Part shown: positions 1-8,900 of the stretch, in pieces
How the letters are laid out: each line of letters opens with the position of its first letter
How positions within the stretch are numbered: the first letter of the stretch is position 1
Assembly (NCBI RefSeq): GCF_000744785.1
Contig: NZ_JQMO01000003.1
Span: forward strand, 1,736,001 to 1,800,000
DNA length: 64,000 nucleotides
Direction: 5' to 3'
Origin: Kitasatospora azatica KCTC 9699
Lineage (GTDB): Bacteria; Actinomycetota; Actinomycetes; Streptomycetales; Streptomycetaceae
Notes under the pieces: model-generated
Database searches by the model: none
What the model was told of the DNA's origin: nothing
Seen by the model: only the letters and a program-made list of their open reading frames with translations
Program-made: the position numbers and the translations under genes

Positions 1-1287
1 GAGCTGGGTCCGGCCGTCAAGGTCGAGCGGATCACCGCGCTGGCCAAGAACATCGCCTACGCCGTGGCCAGCCCGGACGTGCGGATCATCAGCCCGATCC
101 CCGGCAAGTCCGCGGTCGGCATCGAGATCCCCAACCGGGACCGCGAGATGGTCAACCTCGGTGACCTGCTGCGCTCGCGGGTGGCTGCCGAGGACACCCA
201 CCCGATGGTGGTCGGCATGGGCAAGGACGTCGAGGGCCACACGGTGCTCGCCAACCTCGCCAAGATGCCGCACATCCTGGTCGCGGGTGCCACCGGCGCG
301 GGCAAGTCCAGCTGCATCAACTGCCTGATCACCTCGATCCTGGCCCGGGCCACCCCGGACGAGGTCCGGATGGTGCTGGTCGACCCCAAGCGGGTCGAAC
401 TGACCGCCTACGAGGGCATCCCGCACCTGATCACGCCGATCATCACCAACCCGAAGAAGGCCGCCGAGGCGCTGCAGTGGGTGGTCCGCGAGATGGACCT
501 GCGCTACGACGACCTCGCCGCCTACGGCTTCCGGCACGTGGACGACTTCAACGCGGCGGTGAAGGCCGGCAAGGTGACCCCGCCGCTGGGCAGCGAACGG
601 GAGCTGACGCCGTATCCGTACCTGCTGGTGATCGTCGACGAGCTGGCCGACCTGATGATGGTCGCGCCGCGCGACGTCGAGGACTCGGTGGTCCGGATCA
701 CCCAGCTGGCCCGCGCCGCCGGCATCCACCTGGTGCTCGCCACCCAGCGGCCCTCGGTGGACGTGGTGACCGGTCTGATCAAGGCCAACGTGCCCTCCCG
801 GCTGGCCTTCGCCACCTCGGCGATGGCCGACTCCCGGGTCATCCTGGACCAGCCGGGCGCCGAGAAGCTGATCGGCAAGGGCGACGCGCTCTTCCTGCCG
901 ATGGGCGCCAGCAAGCCGGTCCGGATGCAGGGCGCCTTCGTCACCGAGGCCGAGATCGCCGCCGTGGTGCAGCACTGCAAGGACCAGCTGAGCGCCTCGT
1001 ACCGGGACGACGTCACGGTCGGGGGTGGCCCCAAGAAGGAGATCGACGAGGAGATCGGTGACGACCTCGACCTGCTGATCCAGGCCGCCGAGCTGGTGGT
1101 CTCCACCCAGTTCGGCTCCACCTCGATGCTGCAACGAAAGCTGCGGGTCGGCTTCGCCAAGGCCGGCCGGCTGATGGACCTGATGGAGTCACGCGGCATC
1201 GTCGGCCCCAGCGAGGGGTCCAAGGCCCGGGACGTACTGGTCAAACCGGACGAGTTGGACGGGGTGCTGGCCCTCATCCGTGGGTAG
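1..1287 (+). CDS. ftsK: DNA translocase FtsK/SpoIIIE, C-terminal part (5' end outside window)
   Basis: This is the motor and DNA-reading part of the septal DNA pump that moves chromosomes through the closing division septum. The reading frame is open from base 1, so the membrane domain lies outside the window. A Walker A motif (GATGAGKSS) is encoded around 286-309 and a Walker B-like LLVIVDELADLMM around 622-660. The last 70 or so residues form the winged-helix gamma domain (ELVVSTQFGSTSMLQRKL), which in this family reads the polar KOPS/SRS DNA sites. The TAG stop is at 1285-1287, 138 bases before the next gene. Confidence 0.96.
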   Translation, partial: ELGPAVKVERITALAKNIAYAVASPDVRIISPIPGKSAVGIEIPNRDREMVNLGDLLRSRVAAEDTHPMVVGMGKDVEGHTVLANLAKMPHILVAGATGAGKSSCINCLITSILARATPDEVRMVLVDPKRVELTAYEGIPHLITPIITNPKKAAEALQWVVREMDLRYDDLAAYGFRHVDDFNAAVKAGKVTPPLGSERELTPYPYLLVIVDELADLMMVAPRDVEDSVVRITQLARAAGIHLVLATQRPSVDVVTGLIKANVPSRLAFATSAMADSRVILDQPGAEKLIGKGDALFLPMGASKPVRMQGAFVTEAEIAAVVQHCKDQLSASYRDDVTVGGGPKKEIDEEIGDDLDLLIQAAELVVSTQFGSTSMLQRKLRVGFAKAGRLMDLMESRGIVGPSEGSKARDVLVKPDELDGVLALIRG

Positions 1288-1425
1288 GCCATCAGGGGAG
1301 TCGACGAAGCTGACGCCCCTTCACCCCGCTGCCGCGCGTTCGGTCGAACTCCGGTTGAGAAACGATTCGCCTGCACCCCTAGACTGTTCTTCCAGCAGGT
1401 GGCCTCCGCTCGAAAGGCGTGCCCA

Positions 1426-2289
1426 GTGACCGTCGGCAAGTCTTCCCACCACGACAAGCGCCGATCCTCCGCCACTCCCAGCGACCCCGCCGCGGGGTCG
1501 GCTGCCGGTGCCCAGGACGGTGGCCCGAGCATCGGCCGGACGCTGGCCGAAGCCCGACTCGCCGCCGGCCTGACGGTGGACGAGGTGAGCAGCGCCACCC
1601 GGGTCCGGGTGCCGATCGTGCACGCCATCGAGGAGGACGACTTCAGCCGCTGCGGCGGCGACTTCTACGCCCGCGGCCACCTGCGCGCGCTGGCCCGCGC
1701 GGTCGGCGCCGACGGCGACGCCCTGGTGGCCCGGTACGACGAGATCCACGGCACCGAGCCGGTGCAGCTCTCCCCGGTGGCCACGCTGGAGGCCAAGCGG
1801 ATCCGGGCTGCCTCCGGCCGGCCGAACTGGACCGTGGCGATGCTGGTGGCGATCGCGGCGGTGGTCCTGCTGATCGGCTACAACCTGGTCAACGGCAAGC
1901 CGGGCAAGGTCTCGGCGGGCGCGGCCAGCGCCCCGCTGCCCAGCACCGCCTCGGCGCCCGCCTCGCCCACCGCCGTCCAGCCGCCCGCCCCGGCCCCCAG
2001 CGTGGCGCCGATCGCCGCCGCCCCGGCCGACAAGGTCACCGTCAAGCTGGTCGCCGAGGGCGGCACCAGCTGGATCTCGGCCGTGGACGGGGACGGCAAG
2101 TCGCTCTTCCAGAACAACCTGGACGAGGGCAAGGACCAGACCTTCACCGACCCCAAGCAGATCAAGCTGGTGATCGGCAACGCGGCGGCCGTGCACCTGT
2201 ACGTCAACGGCAAGGACCTCGGTCCCGCCGGCAAGGACGGCCAGGTGGTGCACCTCACGTACACCCCCGGTGACCCGCAGGCCGGTTAG
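1426..2289 (+). CDS. RodZ-like helix-turn-helix membrane protein
   Basis: This protein of 287 residues has the RodZ layout: a cytoplasmic HTH domain at about residues 35-110 (SIGRTLAEARLAAGLTVDEV), one membrane segment at about 135-155 (WTVAMLVAIAAVVLLIGYNL), a Pro/Ala-rich linker and an extracytoplasmic DUF4115-type domain to the end. RodZ proteins link the membrane to the cell-shape machinery; in actinomycetes, which lack MreB at the growing tip, the role is less clear. I chose GTG 1426 because AAAGG lies about 9 bases upstream. An in-frame GTG at 1399 has no ribosome-binding site. The gene sits alone between ftsK and rimO, as it usually does in Streptomyces. Confidence 0.85.
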   Translation: MTVGKSSHHDKRRSSATPSDPAAGSAAGAQDGGPSIGRTLAEARLAAGLTVDEVSSATRVRVPIVHAIEEDDFSRCGGDFYARGHLRALARAVGADGDALVARYDEIHGTEPVQLSPVATLEAKRIRAASGRPNWTVAMLVAIAAVVLLIGYNLVNGKPGKVSAGAASAPLPSTASAPASPTAVQPPAPAPSVAPIAAAPADKVTVKLVAEGGTSWISAVDGDGKSLFQNNLDEGKDQTFTDPKQIKLVIGNAAAVHLYVNGKDLGPAGKDGQVVHLTYTPGDPQAG

Positions 2290-2362
2290 GCCCCGGACCA
2301 GCGACGATCTTCGAATCTTCGCCGCGCGGCCTCCGGGGGAAACGGCACCGGGGGCCGCGCGT

Positions 2363-2375
2363 TAATCTTGGCCCT
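2363..2375 (+). promoter_or_regulatory. Candidate leaderless promoter (-10) for rimO
   Basis: TAATCT at 2363-2368 is followed by exactly seven bases and then the rimO ATG at 2376. There is no Shine-Dalgarno sequence, so transcription probably begins on the A of the start codon. This is inferred from sequence only. Confidence 0.55.
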
Positions 2376-3836
2376 ATGCCTGAACGCCGTACTGTCGCCC
2401 TTGTCACGCTCGGATGCGCCCGCAACGAGGTGGACTCCGAGGAACTCGCCGGGCGACTGGAGGCCGATGGCTGGCTGCTGGTCGACGACGCCACCGAAGC
2501 CGATGTCGCGGTGGTGAACACCTGCGGCTTCGTGGAGGCCGCCAAGAAGGACTCGGTGGACGCCCTGCTGGAGGCCAACGACCTCAAGGGGCACGGCCGC
2601 ACCCAGGCCGTGGTCGCGGTCGGCTGCATGGCCGAGCGCTACGGCAAGGAGCTGGCCGACGCGCTGCCCGAGGCCGACGGCGTGCTCGGCTTCGACGACT
2701 ACGCCGACATCAGCGACCGCCTGCAGACCATCCTGTCCGGCGGCCACCACGCCTCGCACCTGCCGCGCGACCGCCGCAAGCTGCTCCCGCTGACCCCGGT
2801 CGAGCGCCAGGCCGCGGCCGCCGAGGTGGCGCTGCCCGGCCACGGCGCGGCCGAGGACCTCCCGGAGGGCCTGGCGCCCGCCTCCGGCCCGCGCACGCTG
2901 CGCAAGCGGCTGGACGACTCCCCGGTGGCCTCGATCAAGCTGGCCTCCGGCTGCGACCGCCGGTGCTCCTTCTGCGCCATCCCCGCCTTCCGCGGCTCCT
3001 TCATCTCCCGCCGCCCCTCCGACGTGCTGAACGAGGCCGTCTGGCTCGCCGAGCAGGGCGTCCGCGAGGTGGTCCTGGTCAGCGAGAACAACACCTCCTA
3101 CGGCAAGGACCTGGGCGACATCCGGCTGCTCGAGACGCTGCTGGGCGAGATCGCCGCGGTCCCCGGCATCGAGCGGGTCCGGGTCAGCTACCTGCAGCCC
3201 GCCGAGATGCGCCCGGGGCTGATCGACGCGATGACCGGCACCGCCGACGTCCTCCCGTACTTCGACCTCTCGTTCCAGCACTCGGCGCCGGCCGTGCTGC
3301 GCCGGATGCGCCGGTTCGGCAACACCGAGCAGTTCCTGGAGCTGCTGCGGACCATCCGCGACAAGGCCCCGCAGGCCGGCGCCCGGTCCAACTTCATCGT
3401 CGGCTTCCCCGGCGAGACCGAGGAGGACTTCGCCGAGCTGGAACGGTTCATCACCGCGGCCGGCCTGGACGCGATCGGCGTCTTCGGCTACTCCGACGAG
3501 GACGGCACCGAGGCCGCGACCTTCGACGGCAAGTTGCCCGAGGACGTGGTGGCCGACCGGCTGGCCAAGCTCTCCAGGCTCGCCGAGGAGCTCACCGCGC
3601 AGCGCGCCGAGCAGCGGATCGGCACCGAGGTCGAGGTGCTGGTGGAGAGCATCGAGGATGGCGAGGTGGTCGGCCGGTCCGCCCACCAGGCCCCCGAGAC
3701 CGACGGCCTGACCACGCTGACCGGTGCGTCGCAGGCCCGGCCGGGTGAGTTCTACCGTGCCCGGGTGGTCGCCTCCGAGGGTGTCGACCTGGTGGCCGAG
3801 GCGATCGAGCTCGTCCGTTCGGCGGCCGCGGTATGA
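2376..3836 (+). CDS. rimO: Ribosomal protein S12 methylthiotransferase RimO
   Basis: RimO adds a methylthio group to the conserved aspartate of ribosomal protein S12, using two [4Fe-4S] clusters and S-adenosylmethionine. The 486-residue product has the three N-terminal cluster cysteines (C14, C50, C84, in TLGCARNEVD, VVNTCGF and AVGCMAE), the radical-SAM triad CxxxCxxC at C193, C197 and C200 (SGCDRRCSFC) and a C-terminal TRAM domain. It is distinguished from the MiaB homologue at 23.4 kb by its S12-type N-terminus and genome position next to pgsA. Its stop overlaps the pgsA start by four bases (ATGA), so the two are probably translationally coupled. Confidence 0.95.
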   Translation: MPERRTVALVTLGCARNEVDSEELAGRLEADGWLLVDDATEADVAVVNTCGFVEAAKKDSVDALLEANDLKGHGRTQAVVAVGCMAERYGKELADALPEADGVLGFDDYADISDRLQTILSGGHHASHLPRDRRKLLPLTPVERQAAAAEVALPGHGAAEDLPEGLAPASGPRTLRKRLDDSPVASIKLASGCDRRCSFCAIPAFRGSFISRRPSDVLNEAVWLAEQGVREVVLVSENNTSYGKDLGDIRLLETLLGEIAAVPGIERVRVSYLQPAEMRPGLIDAMTGTADVLPYFDLSFQHSAPAVLRRMRRFGNTEQFLELLRTIRDKAPQAGARSNFIVGFPGETEEDFAELERFITAAGLDAIGVFGYSDEDGTEAATFDGKLPEDVVADRLAKLSRLAEELTAQRAEQRIGTEVEVLVESIEDGEVVGRSAHQAPETDGLTTLTGASQARPGEFYRARVVASEGVDLVAEAIELVRSAAAV

Positions 3837-4483
3837 CCGGCGGGCCGGGCAGCCCGGCAGCGGCCCGCCCGGCCCACTCGGGGGCCGCACGGCCGGCGGT
3901 GCCCTCGCTGTGGAACCTCGCGAACATGCTCACCATGCTGCGGCTCGCGCTGGTGCCGGTCTTCGTGCTGCTGCTCTTCGCCGACGGCGGGCACAACCCG
4001 AAGTGGCGGGCGGTGGCCTGGGCGGCCTTCGCGATCGCGATGATCACCGACCTGTTCGACGGGGAGATCGCCAGACGCCGCGGTCTGGTGACCGACTTCG
4101 GCAAGATCGCCGACCCGATCGCCGACAAGGCGATCATGGGTGCCGCGCTGGTCGGCCTCTCGGTGCTGGGCGATCTGGCCTGGTGGGTCACCGTGGTGAT
4201 CCTGGCCCGCGAACTGGGCATCACCCTGATGAGGTTCTGGGTGATCCGCTACAGCGTGATCCCGGCCAGCCGGGGCGGCAAGATCAAGACGCTCACCCAG
4301 GGCATCGCGGTCGGCATGTACGTGCTGCCGCTGACCGGCTGGCTGGCCACCGGACGGGCGGTGCTGATGGCTCTGGCCGTGGTGCTGACCGTGGCCACCG
4401 GCGCCGACTACGTGCGCCAGGCCGTCCAGCTTCGCCGGGAGGGGCGGCGGGCCGAGGCGGCCCGTGCCAAGGAGGCGAGATGA
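3833..4483 (+). CDS. pgsA: CDP-diacylglycerol--glycerol-3-phosphate 3-phosphatidyltransferase
   Basis: This membrane enzyme makes phosphatidylglycerol phosphate from CDP-diacylglycerol, the committed step to phosphatidylglycerol and cardiolipin. The product is 216 residues with several hydrophobic segments. The CDP-alcohol phosphatidyltransferase signature is complete: DLFDGEIAR, eight residues, then GKIADPIAD, giving all the aspartates needed for metal and CDP binding. It overlaps rimO upstream and cinA downstream by ATGA junctions. Actinobacteria carry several paralogues of this family, for example phosphatidylinositol phosphate synthase; position between rimO and cinA supports pgsA rather than those. 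Confidence 0.92.
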   Translation: MTGGPGSPAAARPAHSGAARPAVPSLWNLANMLTMLRLALVPVFVLLLFADGGHNPKWRAVAWAAFAIAMITDLFDGEIARRRGLVTDFGKIADPIADKAIMGAALVGLSVLGDLAWWVTVVILARELGITLMRFWVIRYSVIPASRGGKIKTLTQGIAVGMYVLPLTGWLATGRAVLMALAVVLTVATGADYVRQAVQLRREGRRAEAARAKEAR

Positions 4484-4992
4484 CCGAGTTCGTTCCGCTG
4501 GCCCAGCAGGTGCACGCCGAGCTGCGCGGGCTGGGGGCCACCCTGGCGGTCGCCGAGTCGCTGACCGGGGGCCTGCTGGCGGCCCGGCTGGTGGACGTCC
4601 CCGGCGCCTCGGCGACCTTCCGCGGCTCGGTGACCACCTACGCCACCGAACTGAAGGCGGAGCTGCTGGGGGTGGACGAGGGGCTGCTCGAGGTCCACGG
4701 GCCGGTGCACCCGGTGGTGGCCCGGCAGATGGCCGAGGGAGTCCGTCGGCTGCTCGGCGCCACCTACGGGCTGGCGACCACCGGAGTGGCCGGTCCGGAG
4801 GCCCAGAACGGTCAGCCAGTCGGCACAGTACACCTGGGTTTCGCCGGTCCGGGCGGAACTGTCGCGAGATCGCCCCAGCTGTCGGGGGACCGTGCCACAA
4901 TCCGACGCAAGGCCGTGGACGGTGCCCTGGAGCTCTTCCTGGCACACGCGGCCGCCACCGAGAGCGCGTCCGACACCACAAGCGTCGCCTGA
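4480..4992 (+). CDS. cinA: CinA C-terminal domain protein (nicotinamide-nucleotide amidase type)
   Basis: The 170-residue product contains only the C-terminal CinA/PncC domain, which in studied relatives deamidates nicotinamide mononucleotide to recycle NAD. Typical motifs are VAESLTGGLLAARLVDVPGAS near the N-terminus, GSVTTYATELK, and GLATTGVAGPEAQNGQPVGT in the second half. The N-terminal CinA domain is absent, which is usual for actinomycete versions. The ATG is preceded by a strong AAGGAGG site inside the end of pgsA and overlaps its stop codon. It closes the rimO-pgsA-cinA operon; 195 bases without a gene follow before the clgR-like gene. Confidence 0.9.
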   Translation: MTEFVPLAQQVHAELRGLGATLAVAESLTGGLLAARLVDVPGASATFRGSVTTYATELKAELLGVDEGLLEVHGPVHPVVARQMAEGVRRLLGATYGLATTGVAGPEAQNGQPVGTVHLGFAGPGGTVARSPQLSGDRATIRRKAVDGALELFLAHAAATESASDTTSVA

Positions 4993-5187
4993 ACAACGGC
5001 TGAACAGGCAGAATCCGGGAAACCTCTCTCAACGAGGGGCGTGCCGGCGCCTGGGGCGGGAACAACAGGGGAGGGGAGAGCCTTGCAGCCCAGAGTGAAC
5101 ACGACCACGGTCCCCGCACACGACGCGGGCAAGGCGGTACGGTGGGGACGTGACATCTCGATCCGCAGTCCGAGGAGGGAGCCACCG

Positions 5188-5556
5188 ATGATCCTGCTCC
5201 GTCGCCTCTTGGGTGACGTGCTGCGTCGGCAGCGCCAGCGCCAGGGCCGCACACTTCGCGAGGTGTCGGCCGCCGCACGAGTGTCGCTCGGATACCTCTC
5301 CGAGGTCGAGCGCGGGCAGAAGGAGGCCTCCTCCGAACTGCTCTCAGCGATCTGCGACGCTCTCGACGTCCGGATGTCCGAGGTCATGCGCGAGGTGAGC
5401 GACGAACTGTCGCTGGCCGAGCTCGCCACGATGGCCGCCCTGTCCGAGGACGACCTGCTTCGTCCGGTGCTGGAACCCGTGCAGTTGCCGGCGCCCGGTG
5501 AGCGGATGAGCTCGATCACTCCGAAGGCCGCGGCCGTGGACGTCGTCGCAGCCTGA
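5188..5556 (+). CDS. clgR: ClgR-like XRE-family transcriptional regulator
   Basis: This small activator (122 residues) has an XRE helix-turn-helix at about residues 5-70 (RQRQGRTLREVSAAARVS, GYLSEVERGQKEASSE) and ends in the motif VDVVAA. In Streptomyces ClgR activates clpP and lon protease genes and is itself degraded by ClpP through its hydrophobic Ala-Ala tail; that tail is present here. I chose the ATG at 5188 because GAGGAGGGA lies directly upstream at 5172-5180 and homologues begin MILLRRLLGDVLR. The open frame continues upstream to 5041 but that part looks non-coding. I found no GTTCGC-type ClgR box in the upstream gap. Confidence 0.88.
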   Translation: MILLRRLLGDVLRRQRQRQGRTLREVSAAARVSLGYLSEVERGQKEASSELLSAICDALDVRMSEVMREVSDELSLAELATMAALSEDDLLRPVLEPVQLPAPGERMSSITPKAAAVDVVAA

Positions 5557-5596
5557 CCTCGCCCTGCAAACGGGGGGCCGAGAGAGGGAGTCGCGA

Positions 5597-5929
5597 GTGC
5601 ACCGCTCCAACGCGGGCGGGCCAGCCGGCCGAATAGGACCCTCTGGCCGACGCCGGTTACCGATCCCGTACGGCCTGCGCCTGGTGGCGTCGGCCGTTCC
5701 GCTCAGTGTGGTGCTCTGGCTGCTGTTGACGCCGGGCTCCGGCCCTGGCGGGTCCGGAGCGCTGTTCGCCCTGCTCACTCTCGGCGGCTGGGGCATAGGT
5801 GTCCTCCCCGTGCACTGTGACCAGCGGCAGACCGGCCCCGCGCGGCGCGGCCTGCGCTCAGCCGCGCAGCCGCAGCCCGCGGGGAGTGGCGTGGAACCCG
5901 GCGGTCTCCAGGACGGCGCCCAGGGCTGA
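5597..5929 (+). CDS. Possible small membrane protein
   Basis: I do not recognise this 110-residue product. It has a basic N-terminus, a hydrophobic stretch at about residues 27-47 (LRLVASAVPLSVVLWLLLTPG) and a second at about 55-70. The GTG start has a GAGGGAG site a few bases upstream, and the gap behind clgR is just 40 bases, so it could be co-transcribed. Against it, its last 72 bases overlap the 3' end of lhr on the other strand and that tail is low-complexity. A shorter real product or no gene at all is possible. Confidence 0.35.
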   Translation: MHRSNAGGPAGRIGPSGRRRLPIPYGLRLVASAVPLSVVLWLLLTPGSGPGGSGALFALLTLGGWGIGVLPVHCDQRQTGPARRGLRSAAQPQPAGSGVEPGGLQDGAQG

Positions 5930-8900
5930 GCCGAGCGCCGGCTCACCGTTCGCCCGTTCCACCGTCAGCCCGCTCAGCAGGCCGCGCCGCACCGCCTCGA
6001 CCAGCGCCCGCACCGCCGCCTGCAGCGGCTGCTCCTGCCCGGCCTGCTCGGCCCAGCAGAGCAGCGACTTGCCGCCGCGCTCCAGATAGAGCACCAGCTC
6101 GCCGTCGACCAGTACCACCAGGGCGCCCGCCTTGCGGCCGGGGCGGTGTGCCGAGGACTGCTCGCCCGGCGGCTCCGGCCAGGGCAGTGCGGCGCCGTAG
6201 GCATTGGCCGGATCGGCCGCCGCCAGCAGCTGGGCCTGCGGCTGAGCGCCGGAACCGGCGGGCTCGGGGGCGCGCTCCGGCCAGTCGGCGCCCCGGTCGC
6301 GCTCCAGCCGACCGTTGATCGACCGCAGCCGGTCCACCGCGCCGTCCAGCGCGAACTGGGCGCCGCCCAGGCCCTCGACCAGATAGCCCCGGCGGGCCCG
6401 CCCGCGCTCCTCGAAGGCGGAGAGCACCCGGTAGACCGCGGCGAAGCCGCCCTGGATCCGCTCGGCCTGCACGGTGCCCCTGGTGAGCACGCCGTGGCGG
6501 TCCAGCAGCACCTGGGCCTGGGCGGCGGCCCGAGCGGTCGGCTCGGCCGGCTCGGGCAGCAGCGACCAGCGGCCGGCGGTGGTGGGGTCGTTGCGCCTGG
6601 CCGGGGTGCGGGTCAGGCCGCTGTAGCGCCCGCGCGGGACGGACTTGGGTGCGCGGTGCGCGGTGGACCCGGCGGTACGGCCCGAGCCGAGCAGGGCGCG
6701 CACCGGGCCGAGGGTGTCGTTGGTGATCCGACCGGCCCAGACCAAGTCCCACAGGGCGGCGACGATCTCCGGCTCGGGGGTGTCCATCACCTGGGCACAG
6801 AGATCCCTGAAGTACAGGCCGTAACCGCCGGCCAACGGAGCCAGCAGGGCTTCGTGCAGTGGGGTGGGGGTGAACGGGAGCGCGTCGGGGCGCACCAGGT
6901 CCGCGGCCTCGCCCAGGTGCAGGCTGATCCAGCCGTCCTTGCCCGGCAGCGCGCCGGCGCCGGTCCAGCCGATCTCGCCCTCGGACATCAGCTGGTCCAG
7001 CAGGCCGCTCTGATAGTCGCTGAGCCGAGCCGGCAGGATCAGCCGCTCCAGCGCCGAGGCGGGCAGCACGGCGCCCTGCAACTGCTCGACCACCCGGAAC
7101 AGGCCGTCCTCGCCGCGCAGCTGATGGCCGCTCAGATGCTGCCACTGCGGCAGGAAGGCGGCCAGCGCGCGCGGTGGCACCGCCTCCACCTCCTGGCGCA
7201 GCGCGGCCAGTGAGCGGCGGCGCAGCCGACGCAGCGTCTCGGCGTCGCACCACTCGACCTCGCCGGTGCCACCCGCCTCGACCGGGCGGAACTCGCCCTG
7301 GACCAGGCGCCCGGAGGCGGTCAGCCGCTGCAGCGTGCCGGTGACCACGGCGGTGCCCAGACCGAACCGGGCGGCGGCGTGCTGGGCGGTGAACGGGCCG
7401 TTGGTGCGGGCGAAGCGGGCCAGCAGATCGCCGAGCGGGTCCTTGACCGGTTCGGTGAACGCTTCCGGGATGCCCACCGGCAGGGGGGTGCCGAGTGCGT
7501 CGCTGAGCCGGCCGGCGTCCTCGATCGCGGCCCAGCGCTGCTCGCCGGCGATCCGGACCAGGATCGCCCGGCGGGTGGCCTGCAGCTCGACGACCCAGCC
7601 GGGTTCGGCGCCGCGCAGGACCAGCTCCTCGGTGCTGAGCGGGCCGAGCAGGCGCAGCGCGTCGGCGACGCCCTCGATGTCCTTGACCCGGCGCTCCGGG
7701 GTGAGCCGCTGGAGCTCGGCCTCCAGTTCGGCGAGCACGGCCGGGTCGATCAGCTCGCGCAGCTCGGCCTGGCCGAGCAGTTCGGCCAGCAGCCGGGAGT
7801 CCAGGGCCAGCGCGGCGGCGCGGCGCTCGGCCAGCGGGGAGTCGCCCTCGTAGAGGTACTGGGCGACGTAGCCGAAGAGCAGCGAGCGGGCGAACGGCGA
7901 GGGCTCGGGGGTGGTGACCTCGACCAGCCGCACGGCGCGCGATTCGAGGTCGCGCATCAGCTCGACCAGGCCCGGCAGGTCGAAGACGTCCTGCAGGCAC
8001 TCGCGAACCGCCTCCAGCACGATCGGGAAGGAGCCGAACTCGCTGGCCACCTCGAGCAGCTGGGCGGCGCGCTGGCGCTGCTGCCAGAGCGGGGTGCGCT
8101 TGCCGGGGCTGCGGCGCGGCAGCAGCAGGGCCCGCCCGGCGCACTCGCGGAACCGGGAGGCGAACAGCGCCGAGCCGCCGACCTGGTCGGTGACCAGCTG
8201 CTCGACCTCGCCGGGGTCGAAGAGCACGGCGTCGGCGCCGACCGGGGCCTCGTCGGCGGCCGGGGCGTCGGGGGAGGGGAAGTCCAGGAGATCGGCGTCC
8301 GGCAGCCGCAGCACGATGCCGTCGTCGCCGTGCATCACCTGCGGGTCCAGGCCGTGGCGTTCGCGCAGCCGGGCGCCGAGCGCCAGTGCCCAGGGGGCGT
8401 GCACCTGGGCGCCGAAGGGGGAGTGGATGACGATCCGCCAGTCGCCCAGCTCGTCACGGAAGCGCTCGACCACGATGGTGCGGTCATCGGGCAGGTGGCC
8501 GGCGGCCTGGCGCTGCTCGGTGAGGTAGCCGAGCAGGTTGCCGGCCGCCCAGTCGTCCAACCCGGCCGCCAGCAGCCGCTGCCGGGCCTCGGGCTCGGGC
8601 AGGCCGCCGAGCTCGCGGACGAAGGCGCCCAGGGCCCGGCCGAGCTCCAGCGGGCGACCCAGCGAGTCGCCCTTCCAGAACGGCAGCCGGCCCGGGACGC
8701 CCGGGGCGGGGGTGACCAGGACCTTGTCGTGGGTGATCTCCTGGATCCGCCAGGAGCTGGTCCCGAGGGTGAAGACGTCGCCGACCCGGGACTCGTAGAC
8801 CATCTCCTCGTCCAGCTCGCCGACCCTCCCGCCGCCCTTCTTGGGGTCGGCGCCGGCGATGAAGACGCCGAACAGGCCGCGGTCGGGGATGGTGCCGCCG

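Noticed and set aside
4993..5187. ClgR box (GTTCGC-type) in front of the clgR-like gene
   Set aside because: No GTTCGCY-N5-GCG or its complement is present in the gap.
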